From Halorhabdus utahensis DSM 12940 (GTDB taxonomy: Archaea > Halobacteriota > Halobacteria > Halobacteriales > Haloarculaceae), in the NCBI RefSeq assembly GCF_000023945.1, contig NC_013158.1, positions 2,108,001-2,172,000 on the forward strand: a stretch of 64,000 bases of DNA, read 5' to 3'. Under the pieces are notes generated by a model. It was not told where the DNA came from, did not search any database, and saw only the letters and a list, made by a program, of their open reading frames with translations. Made by a program: the position numbers and the translations under genes. Shown in pieces: positions 18,275-27,051 of this stretch; the stretch's first letter is position 1; each line of letters opens with the position of its first letter.

Positions 18275-18975
18275 ATGAGTGGGAGCGACGACGAGTTTGA
18301 TCCCGAAGTAGATCTCCTCCGTCGGTATCACGACATGCTCAATACGCAGATGAATTCCATCAACGAAATCGATAACAAAGCCTCGAATACAGCGAAGTTA
18401 ATCGGAATTCTCTTTAGTCTCACCCTTACAGCCGTTTCTCTCGGAGTAACGACGGAGATTGTTCAGCTTTCAGATACGTCAATACCGTTTTTCGTGATGC
18501 TTGCTCTTTCACTCGTGACGTTTCTTCTTGCCCTTCTGTTAAGTATCACTACCTATCTGAGTAGCACGATCATCCATGGACCCACAGCCTCGGTCGGAAG
18601 CTACATGGCGAATTACCAGGTAGAGAGCCAGCAATATATCGATATTATGTTGCGAACCTACAGTAAGGCAGTCCGTGAAAACAAAACGGTGATTTTCAAG
18701 AATGCGAGCCGATTCAAGAAAGCGCTTGCCGTGCTGATGGCTGGATTGATCTACCTGCTCACGTCTGGAATCCTCCTTGTCGTTTCTGTTCTCGAAATCG
18801 GTTCGATTTTCAGTGGCCGATTCTGGCAGTATTTGGGGCCGCTGGCGGGATTGTCGCGTATTATATCGGCGTCAAAGACTACTTAACAATTGAAGCCGAA
18901 AATCTTGTCAAGAACAATGGCAACAGAGAATCAGAAACAGAACGCAAAGCCGAGGGGGGATCTGACGGAAGCTGA
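18275..18975 (+). pseudogene. Four-helix membrane protein gene with a one-base frameshift
   Basis: The open frame from ATG 18275 (or 18272) has an acidic N-terminus, a helix with INEIDNKASNTAKLIG, and three membrane helices (about 18391-18450, 18484-18550, 18730-18795), then stops at 18886 after an unconvincing tail. Adding one T to the TTTT at 18807-18810 opens another frame: a fourth helix (WPILAVFGAAGGIVAYYIGV) and a charged tail ending at TGA 18973-18975. The corrected protein would have about 233 residues and four membrane helices. The helix-D-KA-helix layout recalls small membrane effectors of SLATT/Pycsar type, but only by pattern. Base composition is clearly lower in GC than its neighbours, suggesting transfer. 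Either a real lesion or a sequencing error. Confidence 0.6.
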
Positions 18976-19075
18976 CGGCGTGATCGAGGGGGAAGACGGT
19001 GCCCGGATGGAACTCGAATACATCCAAAAGGGTGGCAGTAAAGCGGAAGATGCAGGCGGCGATGACGAGGAGTGA

Positions 19076-19256
19076 CGACAACAGGAGGGCGACCTTCGGG
19101 AGTCGGAAGCCGTCGGATTCACCGAAGACGATCGCTGAAAAATAATATCTGCTGATCACTAGCGTACGTTTTCGAACTTCTCATTGAGCAATCCAGCAGC
19201 CGTTCCGGCTGTATGTGGCAATAATCAGTTCTGTACTCGCATGAGTCGACGTAATG
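19076..19256. other. Intergenic region without a recognised gene
   Basis: An AT-rich patch (about 19134-19150, GAAAAATAATATCTG) follows the frameshifted gene. No convincing ORF, hairpin or repeat was seen. Confidence 0.5.
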
Positions 19257-19682
19257 TTAGGCGCTCCTGTCGGGATCGATCGGTCGGCCGTCCTGAGTTG
19301 GCGGTGCGATGTGGTCGATGAACGACTCCACGTCTGGTTCTTCCACCCGGACGCTGACGTGGATCTCGCCGAGTTCGTCGGGTTCGCCGACCGAGAACGT
19401 CACGACGCCCTCGAAGGCCGCCTGTTTCTTCAGGGTGAAGCTGAACCGATCGCCCTGCAGCGTGTCGAAGAACACGCCCCGAGCGGTGTCGAGGATTTCC
19501 CGCCGGTGGAGGAGTTCCGAAAAGTGCGCTAGATCGTGGGTCTCAGCGTGGAGTTCGCCGGGTCGCTGCTCGACATCGGCGTTCGGGAAGACGTTCGTGA
19601 TCGCGTCGGCGACCCGGTCGGTCACCTCGGTGTCGTAGACCGGGGCCGTGATCTCGACGTCGACGCTGTAGACTTCGCTCAT
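19257..19682 (-). CDS. UPF0201 family protein
   Basis: A 141-residue archaeal protein (starts MSEVYSVDVEITAPVYDTEVTD in two adjacent segments) of the UPF0201/DUF54 family, described as having an RNA-binding-like fold. In many archaea it is encoded beside the UPF0200 nucleotide kinase, as here; the ATG overlaps the stop of that gene by four bases (19679-19682), so the two are translationally coupled. Function is unproven. Confidence 0.85.
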   Translation of the reverse strand: MSEVYSVDVEITAPVYDTEVTDRVADAITNVFPNADVEQRPGELHAETHDLAHFSELLHRREILDTARGVFFDTLQGDRFSFTLKKQAAFEGVVTFSVGEPDELGEIHVSVRVEEPDVESFIDHIAPPTQDGRPIDPDRSA

Positions 19683-20275
19683 GCGTTTCCCTCCGCGAGT
19701 TCGATACGCTCGTCGTCGGCCAGCGCCGACGGGCCATCGGTCAATAGTGTCTCAATGCGCTCCTGGAAGTCCGCGAGACTGTCGACGTTCTCGATCGTCA
19801 CGTCGGCCATCTCCATCGCCTCGCCCATGCCGAAACCGAGTTCGCGCTCGTCGCGGTCTTGCAGGCTCTCGCCCCCGTCCTCGACGCTCGCATCCCGGCC
19901 GCGGAGGTCGAGCCGGTCGGCCCGCGTCTCGAATGGGGCCTCGACGCTGACGAGCAGGAACTCCTCGCCGAAGGCCGCCTGGAAGCGTTCGACTTCGACG
20001 TCCGACCGGATCCCGTCGACGACGACGTGCTCGCTGTCTTCGAGTCCGTCCTCGATGTGGGGGAGCGACGCCTCGGCGATGGCGGCGGGGCCGTTCTCCG
20101 CCCGGAGTGCCTTCGCCACTTCGCCGTGGTGGGTCGCCGGGTCGAGTCCGCGGTCGCGACACGCCCCCCGGATCACGTCGCCCATCGTGACGACCGGCAC
20201 GTCCAGCTCGCGGGCCACCGCCGCGGCCTCGCTCTTCCCGCTGCCCGGTAGCCCCACGATTCCGAAGACTGTCAT
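19679..20275 (-). CDS. UPF0200 family P-loop kinase, dephospho-CoA-kinase-like
   Basis: A 198-residue P-loop NTPase. Walker A is GLPGSGKSE near the N-terminus; a GDVIR segment and VVVDGIRSDVEVERF follow the adenylate/dephospho-CoA kinase layout. Archaeal UPF0200 proteins were proposed as dephospho-CoA kinases, but another family was later shown to do this in some archaea, so the substrate is open. ATG 20275 (MTVFGIVG) is chosen since a TATA box lies 24-32 bases upstream, giving a leaderless transcript; upstream in-frame codons would start before the promoter. Confidence 0.85.
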   Translation of the reverse strand: MTVFGIVGLPGSGKSEAAAVARELDVPVVTMGDVIRGACRDRGLDPATHHGEVAKALRAENGPAAIAEASLPHIEDGLEDSEHVVVDGIRSDVEVERFQAAFGEEFLLVSVEAPFETRADRLDLRGRDASVEDGGESLQDRDERELGFGMGEAMEMADVTIENVDSLADFQERIETLLTDGPSALADDERIELAEGNA

Positions 20276-20298
20276 TGGGATTGATAGGCCGAGGCCGG

Positions 20299-20307
20299 CT
20301 ATAAGAA
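20299..20307 (-). promoter_or_regulatory. TATA box, leaderless promoter of the UPF0200-UPF0201 operon
   Basis: Minus strand TTCTTATAG is centred about 28 bases before the ATG at 20275. Confidence 0.65.
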
Positions 20308-20527
20308 CTATCATCTCCTGCTTCGACGCCAGCGTCGAGTCGACGGTGATCCCGGGCACAAATAAAATCAAACGAATGTAGGGAATTACTAGGGTATAGA
20401 CCAGCCCCTATCGAAATTCGTGAATTTCTCGCTGGTCACGACATATTGTGACTGGATACCATGACGTATGTGCATCGGTAACAAACCTACATAAACAATT
20501 ATTACGGTTCCGCTCTCACTGTTGTGT

Positions 20528-20647
20528 ATGGCGACAAGCCAGCAATCCCAGTCGGGGTATCACACCTGTAGCTGTGGTGCGTCCTTCGAAACGACGGAGG
20601 ACCTTCTCGAACACGCACGAGACGCCCACGGCTTGCACGTATTCTAG
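20528..20647 (+). CDS. 39-residue zinc-finger microprotein
   Basis: A small frame of 39 codons. The protein has Cys14 and Cys16 (CSCGASF) and His29 and His34 (LLEHARDAH), spaced like a compact CxC...HxxxxH zinc finger. Haloarchaea encode many such microproteins; several affect growth or biofilm formation in Haloferax, but this one has no assigned role. An AT-rich TATA-like ACATAAACA lies about 35 bases upstream. Confidence comes from the motif and the clean start and stop. Confidence 0.7.
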   Translation: MATSQQSQSGYHTCSCGASFETTEDLLEHARDAHGLHVF

Positions 20648-20874
20648 GAGTGCTGGCGACCCGCGGTTTTCAGCGAGTTACCGGTGAGCGAACCGCTTCC
20701 GATTCGTTTCACCGAGTCTCGACTGTGTATCGTTCATGGGTCCAAACGAGGGCTTACGGGCGTGTTCGAACCGCCGATTCGACGCTCGATTGGGTCTGCT
20801 GTCGAGCTCTCTTCGCAGTCGCAACTGAGTGCGTTCTCACGCGGCTCGACGCCGAGCGCGAGTAGTGTCGGCAG
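20648..20874. other. Intergenic region
   Basis: No gene, repeat or RNA structure could be supported; frames here look like chance. Confidence 0.4.
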
Positions 20875-21108
20875 TCACGTCGAGAAGCCGTATTCGTCAG
20901 CCGCTTCTTCGCTTTCGTCCTCAGCGTTCTCGACTGCCAACCCAAGGATGTACGGCGTCACGATCGCGTCGAGGACGGCGACGCCCAGGACGACCCACCG
21001 GATTGTCCCGTCGAGGAAGAAGATCGCGATCGCCGCGAGTGCGAAAGCACCGGAGAGGCCGATCAACCTGCGAACGCGTGCATCCGCCAGCGGGTTGTCG
21101 TCGGTCAT
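20875..21108 (-). CDS. Small two-helix membrane protein
   Basis: A 77-residue protein (MTDDNPLADARVRRLIG...) with two hydrophobic helices at about residues 16-35 and 38-58 and a short acidic C-terminal tail rich in Glu. No family with a known activity is recognised. The N-terminal arginines suggest a cytoplasmic N-terminus. Confidence 0.65.
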   Translation of the reverse strand: MTDDNPLADARVRRLIGLSGAFALAAIAIFFLDGTIRWVVLGVAVLDAIVTPYILGLAVENAEDESEEAADEYGFST

Positions 21109-21191
21109 GCGGCTGGCATCTTTTGTGCCTGAATCATAAAATCCGATGGTCGCGGCCGTTCGTGCCGAAAGTCGGCGTCCGTCTCGGTGCG

Positions 21192-21902
21192 CTATTCCTC
21201 GCTCGGATCGACTTCGGTGACCAGCCCCGGCTCGTCGCTCGCGATGACGATGATCTGATCGGTGACGTCCTCCATCGTGTTGGCGAGGTCGTCGAAGAGA
21301 ATGGCGAGTTCACGGTACATCAGCGCCTCCGCGGTCCCCTCGTCGGCGAAGGCCGTCCGGATGACATCGTTTTTGATCGAATCGCATCGGCTCTCCATAT
21401 CCCGGATCGCCTTGATCTCGTCGTAGAGGGTGTCCGAGCCGCTGGTCGTCCCGAGGCCGTGGACGAAGCGCTCGACGACCTCCTCTAGGGTCTCGGTCAT
21501 GTCGGCGACGTGTTCGGCCATCTCGCGCAGTCCCTGGTAACAGTCGGTGTCAGTCGGCGGCTGCATCATGGCGATCTCGTCGGCGATGCGCTCGGTGACG
21601 TTCGCCAGCGAGTCGACCTGCTTGTAGAACTCGATGAGTCCCGACTGGTTGTAGTTGATCCGGGTGTTGAGTAGCCCCATGTCCTCGGGGTCGGAGTTCG
21701 TGATCGAACTGATGATCGAGCGGATCATCGTATCCCCCTCGCTCTCCAGTTCGCCGATGCGCTCGACGGTCGCCTCGAAGTCCTCACCGGCCTCGTACTC
21801 TTCGAGTAACTGTGGGAGCAACCCGAGACAGTCCTTGAGGGTATCGAGGTACGCGTCCGTCTGCGTTTCGAGCTCTTGCCCGAAGTCGGATTTTCCGGCC
21901 AT
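21192..21902 (-). CDS. DUF47 (PhoU-like) family protein
   Basis: A 236-residue all-helical acidic protein resembling the DUF47/TIGR00153 family, related to PhoU. Family members are often encoded with Pit-type inorganic phosphate transporters and are thought to regulate them. Long amphipathic helices and repeated Glu/Asp-containing segments (ELESEGDTMIRSI, DMESRCDSIKNDVI) match the metal-binding EExxxD-type pattern of PhoU. No phosphate transporter is adjacent here, so its partner is elsewhere. Confidence 0.85.
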   Translation of the reverse strand: MAGKSDFGQELETQTDAYLDTLKDCLGLLPQLLEEYEAGEDFEATVERIGELESEGDTMIRSIISSITNSDPEDMGLLNTRINYNQSGLIEFYKQVDSLANVTERIADEIAMMQPPTDTDCYQGLREMAEHVADMTETLEEVVERFVHGLGTTSGSDTLYDEIKAIRDMESRCDSIKNDVIRTAFADEGTAEALMYRELAILFDDLANTMEDVTDQIIVIASDEPGLVTEVDPSEE

Positions 21903-22027
21903 GCGAGAGCCCAGGTTCCCCGAATGGAAAGAGTATTCGTTCCACTTCCGGCACGAAGCTGTCCGATACAGTTGTTTTTCTCTATTTCATAGTGAGAATC
22001 GTCGATTTCCGCTCGAACATCTATGGC

Positions 22028-23260
22028 TCAGTGTTCGTAGATGTAGACGGCTTGTTCCTCGGCATGCGTGCCTGTGAGGACTGTTGTTCCGTCCGTGGTC
22101 GCTATCACGTGGCCGAGCTGTCGGGACGGATCGGGCGCTGTATAGTAGGTTCCGTCTGGCTCAGCTGCCCCTGTGTCAGTGTCGAGTTGGTATACCGCTC
22201 CCCCCGAGTCACCGAACTGAGCGTTGTACGCCGCGACGAGGACCGTCTCGCCGTCTATCGTGACTGTGTCACCGAAGTACTGGTGTCCACCGCCCCCGGT
22301 CGCGGTGTACATCTGCTCGCGTGTCCACTCGCCACCCGCTGAACTGAACACGTACGCTGTATCGTTGATATAATCGCCGATCACTGCCCGTCCACCGTCG
22401 ACCGACACCGACCAGCCAAAATGATCGGTTCCCGGCGCGCCGGAGAGCGCCGTCTGGTGGTGCCAACCGCCAGCCGACCGTTCGAAAACGTGGACCACGC
22501 CCGCCTTGGCGCGGCGGGATTTTGGCCCGCTCTTCGGCGGGGCTCCGATCAGTATCGTCTCGCCGTCTTTGCCGACACGCCTCACAGTCCGTCCATCGTC
22601 CAGCGGATCTATCCGGAGTGTCGCCTGTTGGTCCCACGCCCCGTCCTGGCGTTCGAAGACGGTCGCGTGACTGTCACCTGACTCCGTTTTCATGACGGCT
22701 GTATCACCGTCTATCGCCATCGAGTCGACGTAGACGGGATCGGTTAGCTCCGTCGTCAGTTGCCAGCCGTCACTGCTCGATCGTTCGAATACGGAGACGG
22801 GAATCGGTGGCTGTCCGGAGTACCCGTATTCATTCCCGACCAGGAGTGTCGACCCGTCGGCCGCCACTTGCTTCCCGAATCCACCCCGTTCGTGACCTCG
22901 GCCGGTAAGCGTCGTCGTCTGTTCCCAGTCTCCCCCTGCTCGTTCGAAGACGGCAACTGCTCCCACATTTTCGACACTGCCCTGGTCGGCTCCGGGAACG
23001 CCGACGAAGACTGTGTCGCCTGTTGTGGCGAGTGCCGCCCCAAAGGACTGGGTCCATTTGGGGCCGCCGAATCTGGCGACCGGCGACCGGGACTTGGCAA
23101 CAGCAGTGAACGGCTGTGGCGAGACTGTCTCCCAGTCTTCCTCGACAGTGGACTCCGGACCCATTTCGGGTATCACCAGCGAACAACCCCCCATGCCGGC
23201 GAGCGCCCCACTCCCGACCAGCCCCAGGACTCCCCGCCGCGTCCGCTCGTCTCCTGCCAT
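22028..23260 (-). CDS. FG-GAP-type beta-propeller lipoprotein, Tat exported
   Basis: A 410-residue exported protein. The N-terminus has twin arginines (RTRRGVLGLVG) and a lipobox ending GMGGC (Cys at about 26), so it should be Tat-exported and lipid-anchored outside the membrane, as usual for haloarchaea. The rest consists of about seven repeats of roughly 50 residues with the pattern FGxxVxxDGxTxLVGA...VFE, the FG-GAP/integrin-like propeller repeat. Such propellers bind carbohydrates, ions or proteins; the ligand is unknown. It stands alone. Confidence 0.85.
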   Translation of the reverse strand: MAGDERTRRGVLGLVGSGALAGMGGCSLVIPEMGPESTVEEDWETVSPQPFTAVAKSRSPVARFGGPKWTQSFGAALATTGDTVFVGVPGADQGSVENVGAVAVFERAGGDWEQTTTLTGRGHERGGFGKQVAADGSTLLVGNEYGYSGQPPIPVSVFERSSSDGWQLTTELTDPVYVDSMAIDGDTAVMKTESGDSHATVFERQDGAWDQQATLRIDPLDDGRTVRRVGKDGETILIGAPPKSGPKSRRAKAGVVHVFERSAGGWHHQTALSGAPGTDHFGWSVSVDGGRAVIGDYINDTAYVFSSAGGEWTREQMYTATGGGGHQYFGDTVTIDGETVLVAAYNAQFGDSGGAVYQLDTDTGAAEPDGTYYTAPDPSRQLGHVIATTDGTTVLTGTHAEEQAVYIYEH

Positions 23261-23839
23261 GGCCGGATTTCACCGGCCATTGTCATAATTGCTGTCATCT
23301 ACTCTGACACATCCCGGCTAGAGTGTTGTCCCAGGGATTCCGGATCGACCGCCACAGACGGACGCTTCCACCGAGCAACACTGAGTCCTCGAATCACCCA
23401 AAAACGAAGTATCCGTTGCTCTACCTAGCCTGACCGTCTCATCGTCGGCTGCGTCTTGGCACTGGGCAATGGCCCACACCGACGCAGACTGTCGCCGTTC
23501 GCTTTTCCGAGCCGCTCCCGTTGGTCGCGACTCGCGTCAGTCGTCTGCCTCGCCTTTCTCCGCGGGTCGGCCGCTGGCCTCCCCGCTCCGATTCGAGGCT
23601 TCGTTCGCTCCGCTCATTCAGCCTCGCCTTGTTCCACGGCTCGCGCGAAGCGCTCGCCGTTCCACTTCGAAGCGGCCTCCAGCGCTTCGCTTAGTCGTCC
23701 GCTTCGCCCTTCTCCACGGCTCCCTACCGGTCGCCGTTCCGATTCGAGGCTTCGCTCACTGCCTTCACTCAGCCTCGCCCTGCTCGCGGGTCACTCCGTT
23801 CCCCGCTCGCGTTTTCCGAGGCGGACTCCCTCGTTTCAC
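23261..23839. other. Non-coding stretch containing degenerate repeats
   Basis: 579 bases between convergently separated genes. The first ~190 bases show nothing recognisable; from about 23455 the sequence is a repetitive CTTCGCTC/GCCTCGCC-rich tract (see repeat). No ORF here is credible. Confidence 0.6.
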
Positions 23840-23870
23840 TCAGTCGTCCGCCTCGCCTTTCTCTATCGGG
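23530..23870. repeat. Degenerate ~150-bp tandem repeat reaching into a rhodanese gene
   Basis: AGTCGTCCGCCTCGCCTTTC and close variants recur at 23842, 23693 and 23539 (spacing 149 and 154). GATTCGAGGCTTCG recurs at 23741 and 23590 (spacing 151). The copy at 23842 contains the last codons (GEADD and stop) of the rhodanese gene read on the minus strand; the other copies repeat that end-of-gene string without the gene. Confidence 0.65.
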
Positions 23871-24703
23871 GCACCAACCAAATTGCCCCACTCGGTCCAG
23901 GAACCGTCGTAGTTGATGGCGTCATCATAGCCCAGCAGCTCGTGCAGGGCGAACCAGGCGACCGAGGAGCGCTCGCCGATCCGGCAGTAGGCGACCGTCG
24001 TGGAGTCGCCGTCGATGCCGTAGTCGCTGTAGAGCTCTGCCAGCTCGTCGAAGTCCTTGAACGTGCCGTCGTCGTTCGTGACGGCCGCCCAGGAGATGTT
24101 CTGGGCACCCGGGACGTGACCGCCGCGCTGGGCCGTCTCCTGGAGGCCCGGCGGCGCGAGGATGTCGCCGCGGAACTCCTCTGGGCTTCGAACGTCGACC
24201 AGCGGCAGGCCACGCTCGATGGCGTTCTCGACGTCCTCGCGATACGCACGGATGGATTCTCGCGGCCCGCTTGCGTCGTACTCGACGGCCGAGAAGTCAG
24301 GCTCCTCGCTCGTGGTCGGATAGTCGTTCTCGACCCAGTACTCGCGACCGCCGTCGAGCAGCTTCACGTCGTCGTGGCCGTAGTACTTGAACTGCCAGTA
24401 GGTGTAGGCGGCAAACCAGTTGGAGTTGTCACCGTAGAGGACGACCGTCGAGTCCTCGCTGATGCCGTGGGAACCCAGCAGGTCCTCGAAGTCCGCCTTG
24501 CTGAGGATGTCCCGCGTCGTCTGATCCTGGAGCTGGCTCTCCCAGTTGAACCCGATCGCGCCGGGGGCGTGGGCCTCGTCGTATGCTTCGGTGTCGACGT
24601 CTACTTCCACCAGTCGATGCGCCGGATCGTCACTTTCGAATTCCGAAAGGTTGTCCTCGACCCATTCCGCGGAGACGAGAACGTCGTTTGCGTACTCAGT
24701 CAT
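23840..24703 (-). CDS. Two-domain rhodanese (thiosulfate sulfurtransferase)
   Basis: A 287-residue cytoplasmic sulfurtransferase with two rhodanese domains: an inactive N-terminal domain (about 1-135) and a C-terminal domain (about 155-285) bearing the active-site loop CRIGERSS. It would move sulfane sulfur from thiosulfate to a thiophilic acceptor through a cysteine persulfide. ATG 24703 (MTEYANDV) is chosen: a TATA box lies 26-35 bases upstream and the longer frame lacks coding character. It is divergent from a second rhodanese. Its stop lies inside a degenerate tandem repeat. Confidence 0.9.
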   Translation of the reverse strand: MTEYANDVLVSAEWVEDNLSEFESDDPAHRLVEVDVDTEAYDEAHAPGAIGFNWESQLQDQTTRDILSKADFEDLLGSHGISEDSTVVLYGDNSNWFAAYTYWQFKYYGHDDVKLLDGGREYWVENDYPTTSEEPDFSAVEYDASGPRESIRAYREDVENAIERGLPLVDVRSPEEFRGDILAPPGLQETAQRGGHVPGAQNISWAAVTNDDGTFKDFDELAELYSDYGIDGDSTTVAYCRIGERSSVAWFALHELLGYDDAINYDGSWTEWGNLVGAPIEKGEADD

Positions 24704-24728
24704 GATGCATCCGATCATATACACGGTA

Positions 24729-24738
24729 CCCATAAAGC
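24729..24738 (-). promoter_or_regulatory. TATA box, leaderless promoter of the first rhodanese
   Basis: Minus strand GGCTTTATGG is centred about 30 bases before the ATG at 24703. Confidence 0.6.
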
Positions 24739-24968
24739 CGCTGACGTATCGGCAGGTACGGCCACTCCTCGCCCGTAGTGGCAGGTCTTGCCGTCTGGGG
24801 GTCATCGCATGCCCGACCGGCCGACGCTGAACACCGGCCCGCTCGCCGGTCGTCCACGCGACGTCCGCCCGAGCGGCCCGAGACTGCAAATGTCGCCGCT
24901 ATCTCCGAGCACTGGCAGGTGGGGGTGGCGTCCACACGTTCAAATCACGGGCGAGCGAACGGCAGGTA

Positions 24969-25745
24969 ATGACTGATATCGTCACGACAGCGTGGGTCGC
25001 CGATCGGCTGGGGGACGTCCACCTTGTCGACGTCCGGGATGCCTGGGAGTACGAGGGGATCGGGCACCTCCCCGGTGCAGTGTCGATCTCCTTCGACTCG
25101 TTCCGGGCCAGCGAGGGCGACGAGGGCATGTTGCCCGGCGAGGACGTCTTCGCCGACCTGCTGTCGGATGCGGGGATCGCACTCGAGGACGACATCGTCG
25201 CCTACGACGACACCCACGGCGTCTTCGCCGCGCGGTTTCTCGTGACTGCGGAACTCTATGGTCACGACCCCGACCGGCTACACCTGCTCGACGGGGACTT
25301 CAGCGCCTGGCAGCGCGACCACCCGACGACCGACGAGGTGCCCGATGTAACTCCCACCGCGTACGAGGTCGATCGACCGGCCGAGTCGACGCTGGTCGGT
25401 CGCGAAGCCGTCGCGGCGGCCATCGACACCGACGCGGTGATCGTCGACACGCGCGAGCGATGGGAGTACGAGGAGGGACACATCCCCGGCGCGGTTCAGG
25501 TCGACTGGCGGGACCTCGTCGACGATGAAACTCGCGGGATCAAACCACGCGAGGAGATCGAGGCGATCCTCGAACCGAAGGGGATCACACCCGAGAGCCG
25601 GATCGTTCTCTACTGCAATACTGCCAGGCGGATCAGCCACACCTACGTCGTCCTAAAGCACCTGGGGTATCGGGACCTCGCGTTCTACGAGGGGAGCCTC
25701 ACGGAGTGGGAAGCGGCCGGCGAGCCGATCGAGACGGCCGAGTAG
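24969..25745 (+). CDS. Second two-domain rhodanese-family sulfurtransferase
   Basis: A 258-residue protein with two rhodanese domains (about 1-115 and 140-255). The second has the active-site cysteine in YCNTARRIS, a loop different from the CRIGERSS of the divergent neighbour, so donor or acceptor preference probably differs. It is shorter than the first enzyme and only distantly alike. The 265-base divergent intergenic region may let both genes be co-regulated. Together with the upstream DsrE/TusA operon they indicate active sulfane-sulfur chemistry. Confidence 0.88.
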   Translation: MTDIVTTAWVADRLGDVHLVDVRDAWEYEGIGHLPGAVSISFDSFRASEGDEGMLPGEDVFADLLSDAGIALEDDIVAYDDTHGVFAARFLVTAELYGHDPDRLHLLDGDFSAWQRDHPTTDEVPDVTPTAYEVDRPAESTLVGREAVAAAIDTDAVIVDTRERWEYEEGHIPGAVQVDWRDLVDDETRGIKPREEIEAILEPKGITPESRIVLYCNTARRISHTYVVLKHLGYRDLAFYEGSLTEWEAAGEPIETAE

Positions 25746-25776
25746 CGACCGCCGTCGATCATGGCGAGGACCTCGA

Positions 25777-26787
25777 TCACGGCTCGGCCGGTTCGACGGC
25801 GTCCGGGTGCTGTTCCGATGCCAGTAGTTCCACCGATTCAGCGAGTAGCGCAACCACGACCGGTCCGGCGATGATGCCGATGGCCCCCATCGAGAGGACG
25901 CCGCCGGTGAACCCGATGAAGTAGAGGCTTCCCGGCAGATCGGCCGCGACTGCCGAGAGTCGCGGACGGATGAGAACGTCCGGCAACCCGGCGACGAACA
26001 CGAAGCCGACGACGCCGACGAGAATGGCCGCCGTCACGTTCTCGGCGAGGACTTCCGTGAGCACGAGCACGCCGATCAACACGCTCGGACCGATGATCGG
26101 GACGAACTGTAAGACGCCACTCAACACCGCGAGCGTGACCGCAGCGTCGTATCCAAGCAGGAAGAATACCGGTAGGGCGATGACGAAAGTGCCGACGCCG
26201 GTCGCCCCCTGCAACACGTACAGCCCGAAGAGCGTGTCACGGAGCCGCTCGTGGAGCGCCTGGACGACGTCGTGGTACTCGGCGGGAACGACCCGTCGGG
26301 CTGCCCGCGCCGGCATTCTCGGCTTGAGCAGGAGAGCGTACACCAACAGCACGAACAGGAAGAACTTCAACGCGAGGACGGGCGCGGCACTCGCCGCATC
26401 GAGTGCCATCGACCCGGCTGTCTCCCGAACCACGTCCACCACCGTCGTGACGTCGATCGTGTGGCTCATCTCCAGGACGGTGATCGAAAACTCCGGGGGT
26501 AGATCCCCGACCATATCGAAGAAGGCGGACCGCCGGACGTAGACCGCGTACCCGAGCGGGGCGAGCACGCCAAGCGCGCCGACGAAGGCGACGGCTGTGC
26601 TGAGTCCCGCAGCGACTCGGGGACCGAGACCCCTGGCGGCGAGTCGACGACGGACCGGATACAGGACGTACGCCACCGTGATAGCAAAAAAGACCGTCCA
26701 GAACACGCTCCAGAGCGTCAGTATCGCCAGCAGTGATATCGCACCGAACAGCCCGGCTAACACGAGAACGCGGCGAGACGGTGACAT
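25777..26787 (-). CDS. AI-2E/PerM-family membrane protein
   Basis: A 336-residue integral membrane protein with about eight helices, arranged as in the AI-2E exporter/PerM family: N-terminal helix pairs, a central charged segment (about residues 135-205), and C-terminal helices with GLPDVLIRPRLS and GAIGIIAGPVVVAL, the usual conserved region. Members are linked to autoinducer-2, Na+(Li+)/H+ antiport or solute export; AI-2 signalling itself is not shown in haloarchaea, so the substrate is open. Confidence 0.85.
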   Translation of the reverse strand: MSPSRRVLVLAGLFGAISLLAILTLWSVFWTVFFAITVAYVLYPVRRRLAARGLGPRVAAGLSTAVAFVGALGVLAPLGYAVYVRRSAFFDMVGDLPPEFSITVLEMSHTIDVTTVVDVVRETAGSMALDAASAAPVLALKFFLFVLLVYALLLKPRMPARAARRVVPAEYHDVVQALHERLRDTLFGLYVLQGATGVGTFVIALPVFFLLGYDAAVTLAVLSGVLQFVPIIGPSVLIGVLVLTEVLAENVTAAILVGVVGFVFVAGLPDVLIRPRLSAVAADLPGSLYFIGFTGGVLSMGAIGIIAGPVVVALLAESVELLASEQHPDAVEPAEP

Positions 26788-26810
26788 ACCCCGCTGTTCT
26801 GGTGGAACCC

Positions 26811-26820
26811 GCTTAACCCT
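26811..26820 (-). promoter_or_regulatory. TATA-like element, leaderless promoter of the AI-2E gene
   Basis: Minus strand AGGGTTAAGC is centred about 28 bases before the ATG at 26787. Confidence 0.5.
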
Positions 26821-27020
26821 TTTCGCGTCCTGGCCGCATCTGGTGGGTTCGCGAATCGTTCACTTAAATTCTTCAATCTAGGAGGATGTTTGCAAATCGA
26901 TCTTTCATTCCTATTCTGCGTGTACTATCGCATTCAATACACTCGATGGGTACTGAATCACGACCAGTCCATCACATTCTACCATATATGTTTTCATGGA
27001 GTGAGAATACGGTACATTCC

Positions 27021-27030
27021 TTTACAGGTT
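27021..27030 (+). promoter_or_regulatory. TATA-like element of the hydrogenase operon
   Basis: TTTACAGGTT lies about 27 bases before the hoxE ATG at 27052, so the operon transcript should be almost leaderless. The upstream 200 bases (26850-27020) are strongly AT-rich compared with the flanks and could hold regulator sites. Confidence 0.5.
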
Positions 27031-27051
27031 GTACCGGTAATACTCACCTAT

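Noticed and set aside
18800-18816. Programmed -1 frameshift
   Set aside because: No slippery heptamer in the right phase and no clear downstream structure; a base loss in the T run is simpler.
18917-19075. Separate 52-residue acidic protein
   Set aside because: Its first part overlaps the C-terminal continuation of the frameshifted membrane protein, which is a better explanation; no ribosome site or motif supports it.
23530-23870. CRISPR array
   Set aside because: Repeat period is about 150 bases, units are degenerate and there are no short identical repeats with unique spacers.
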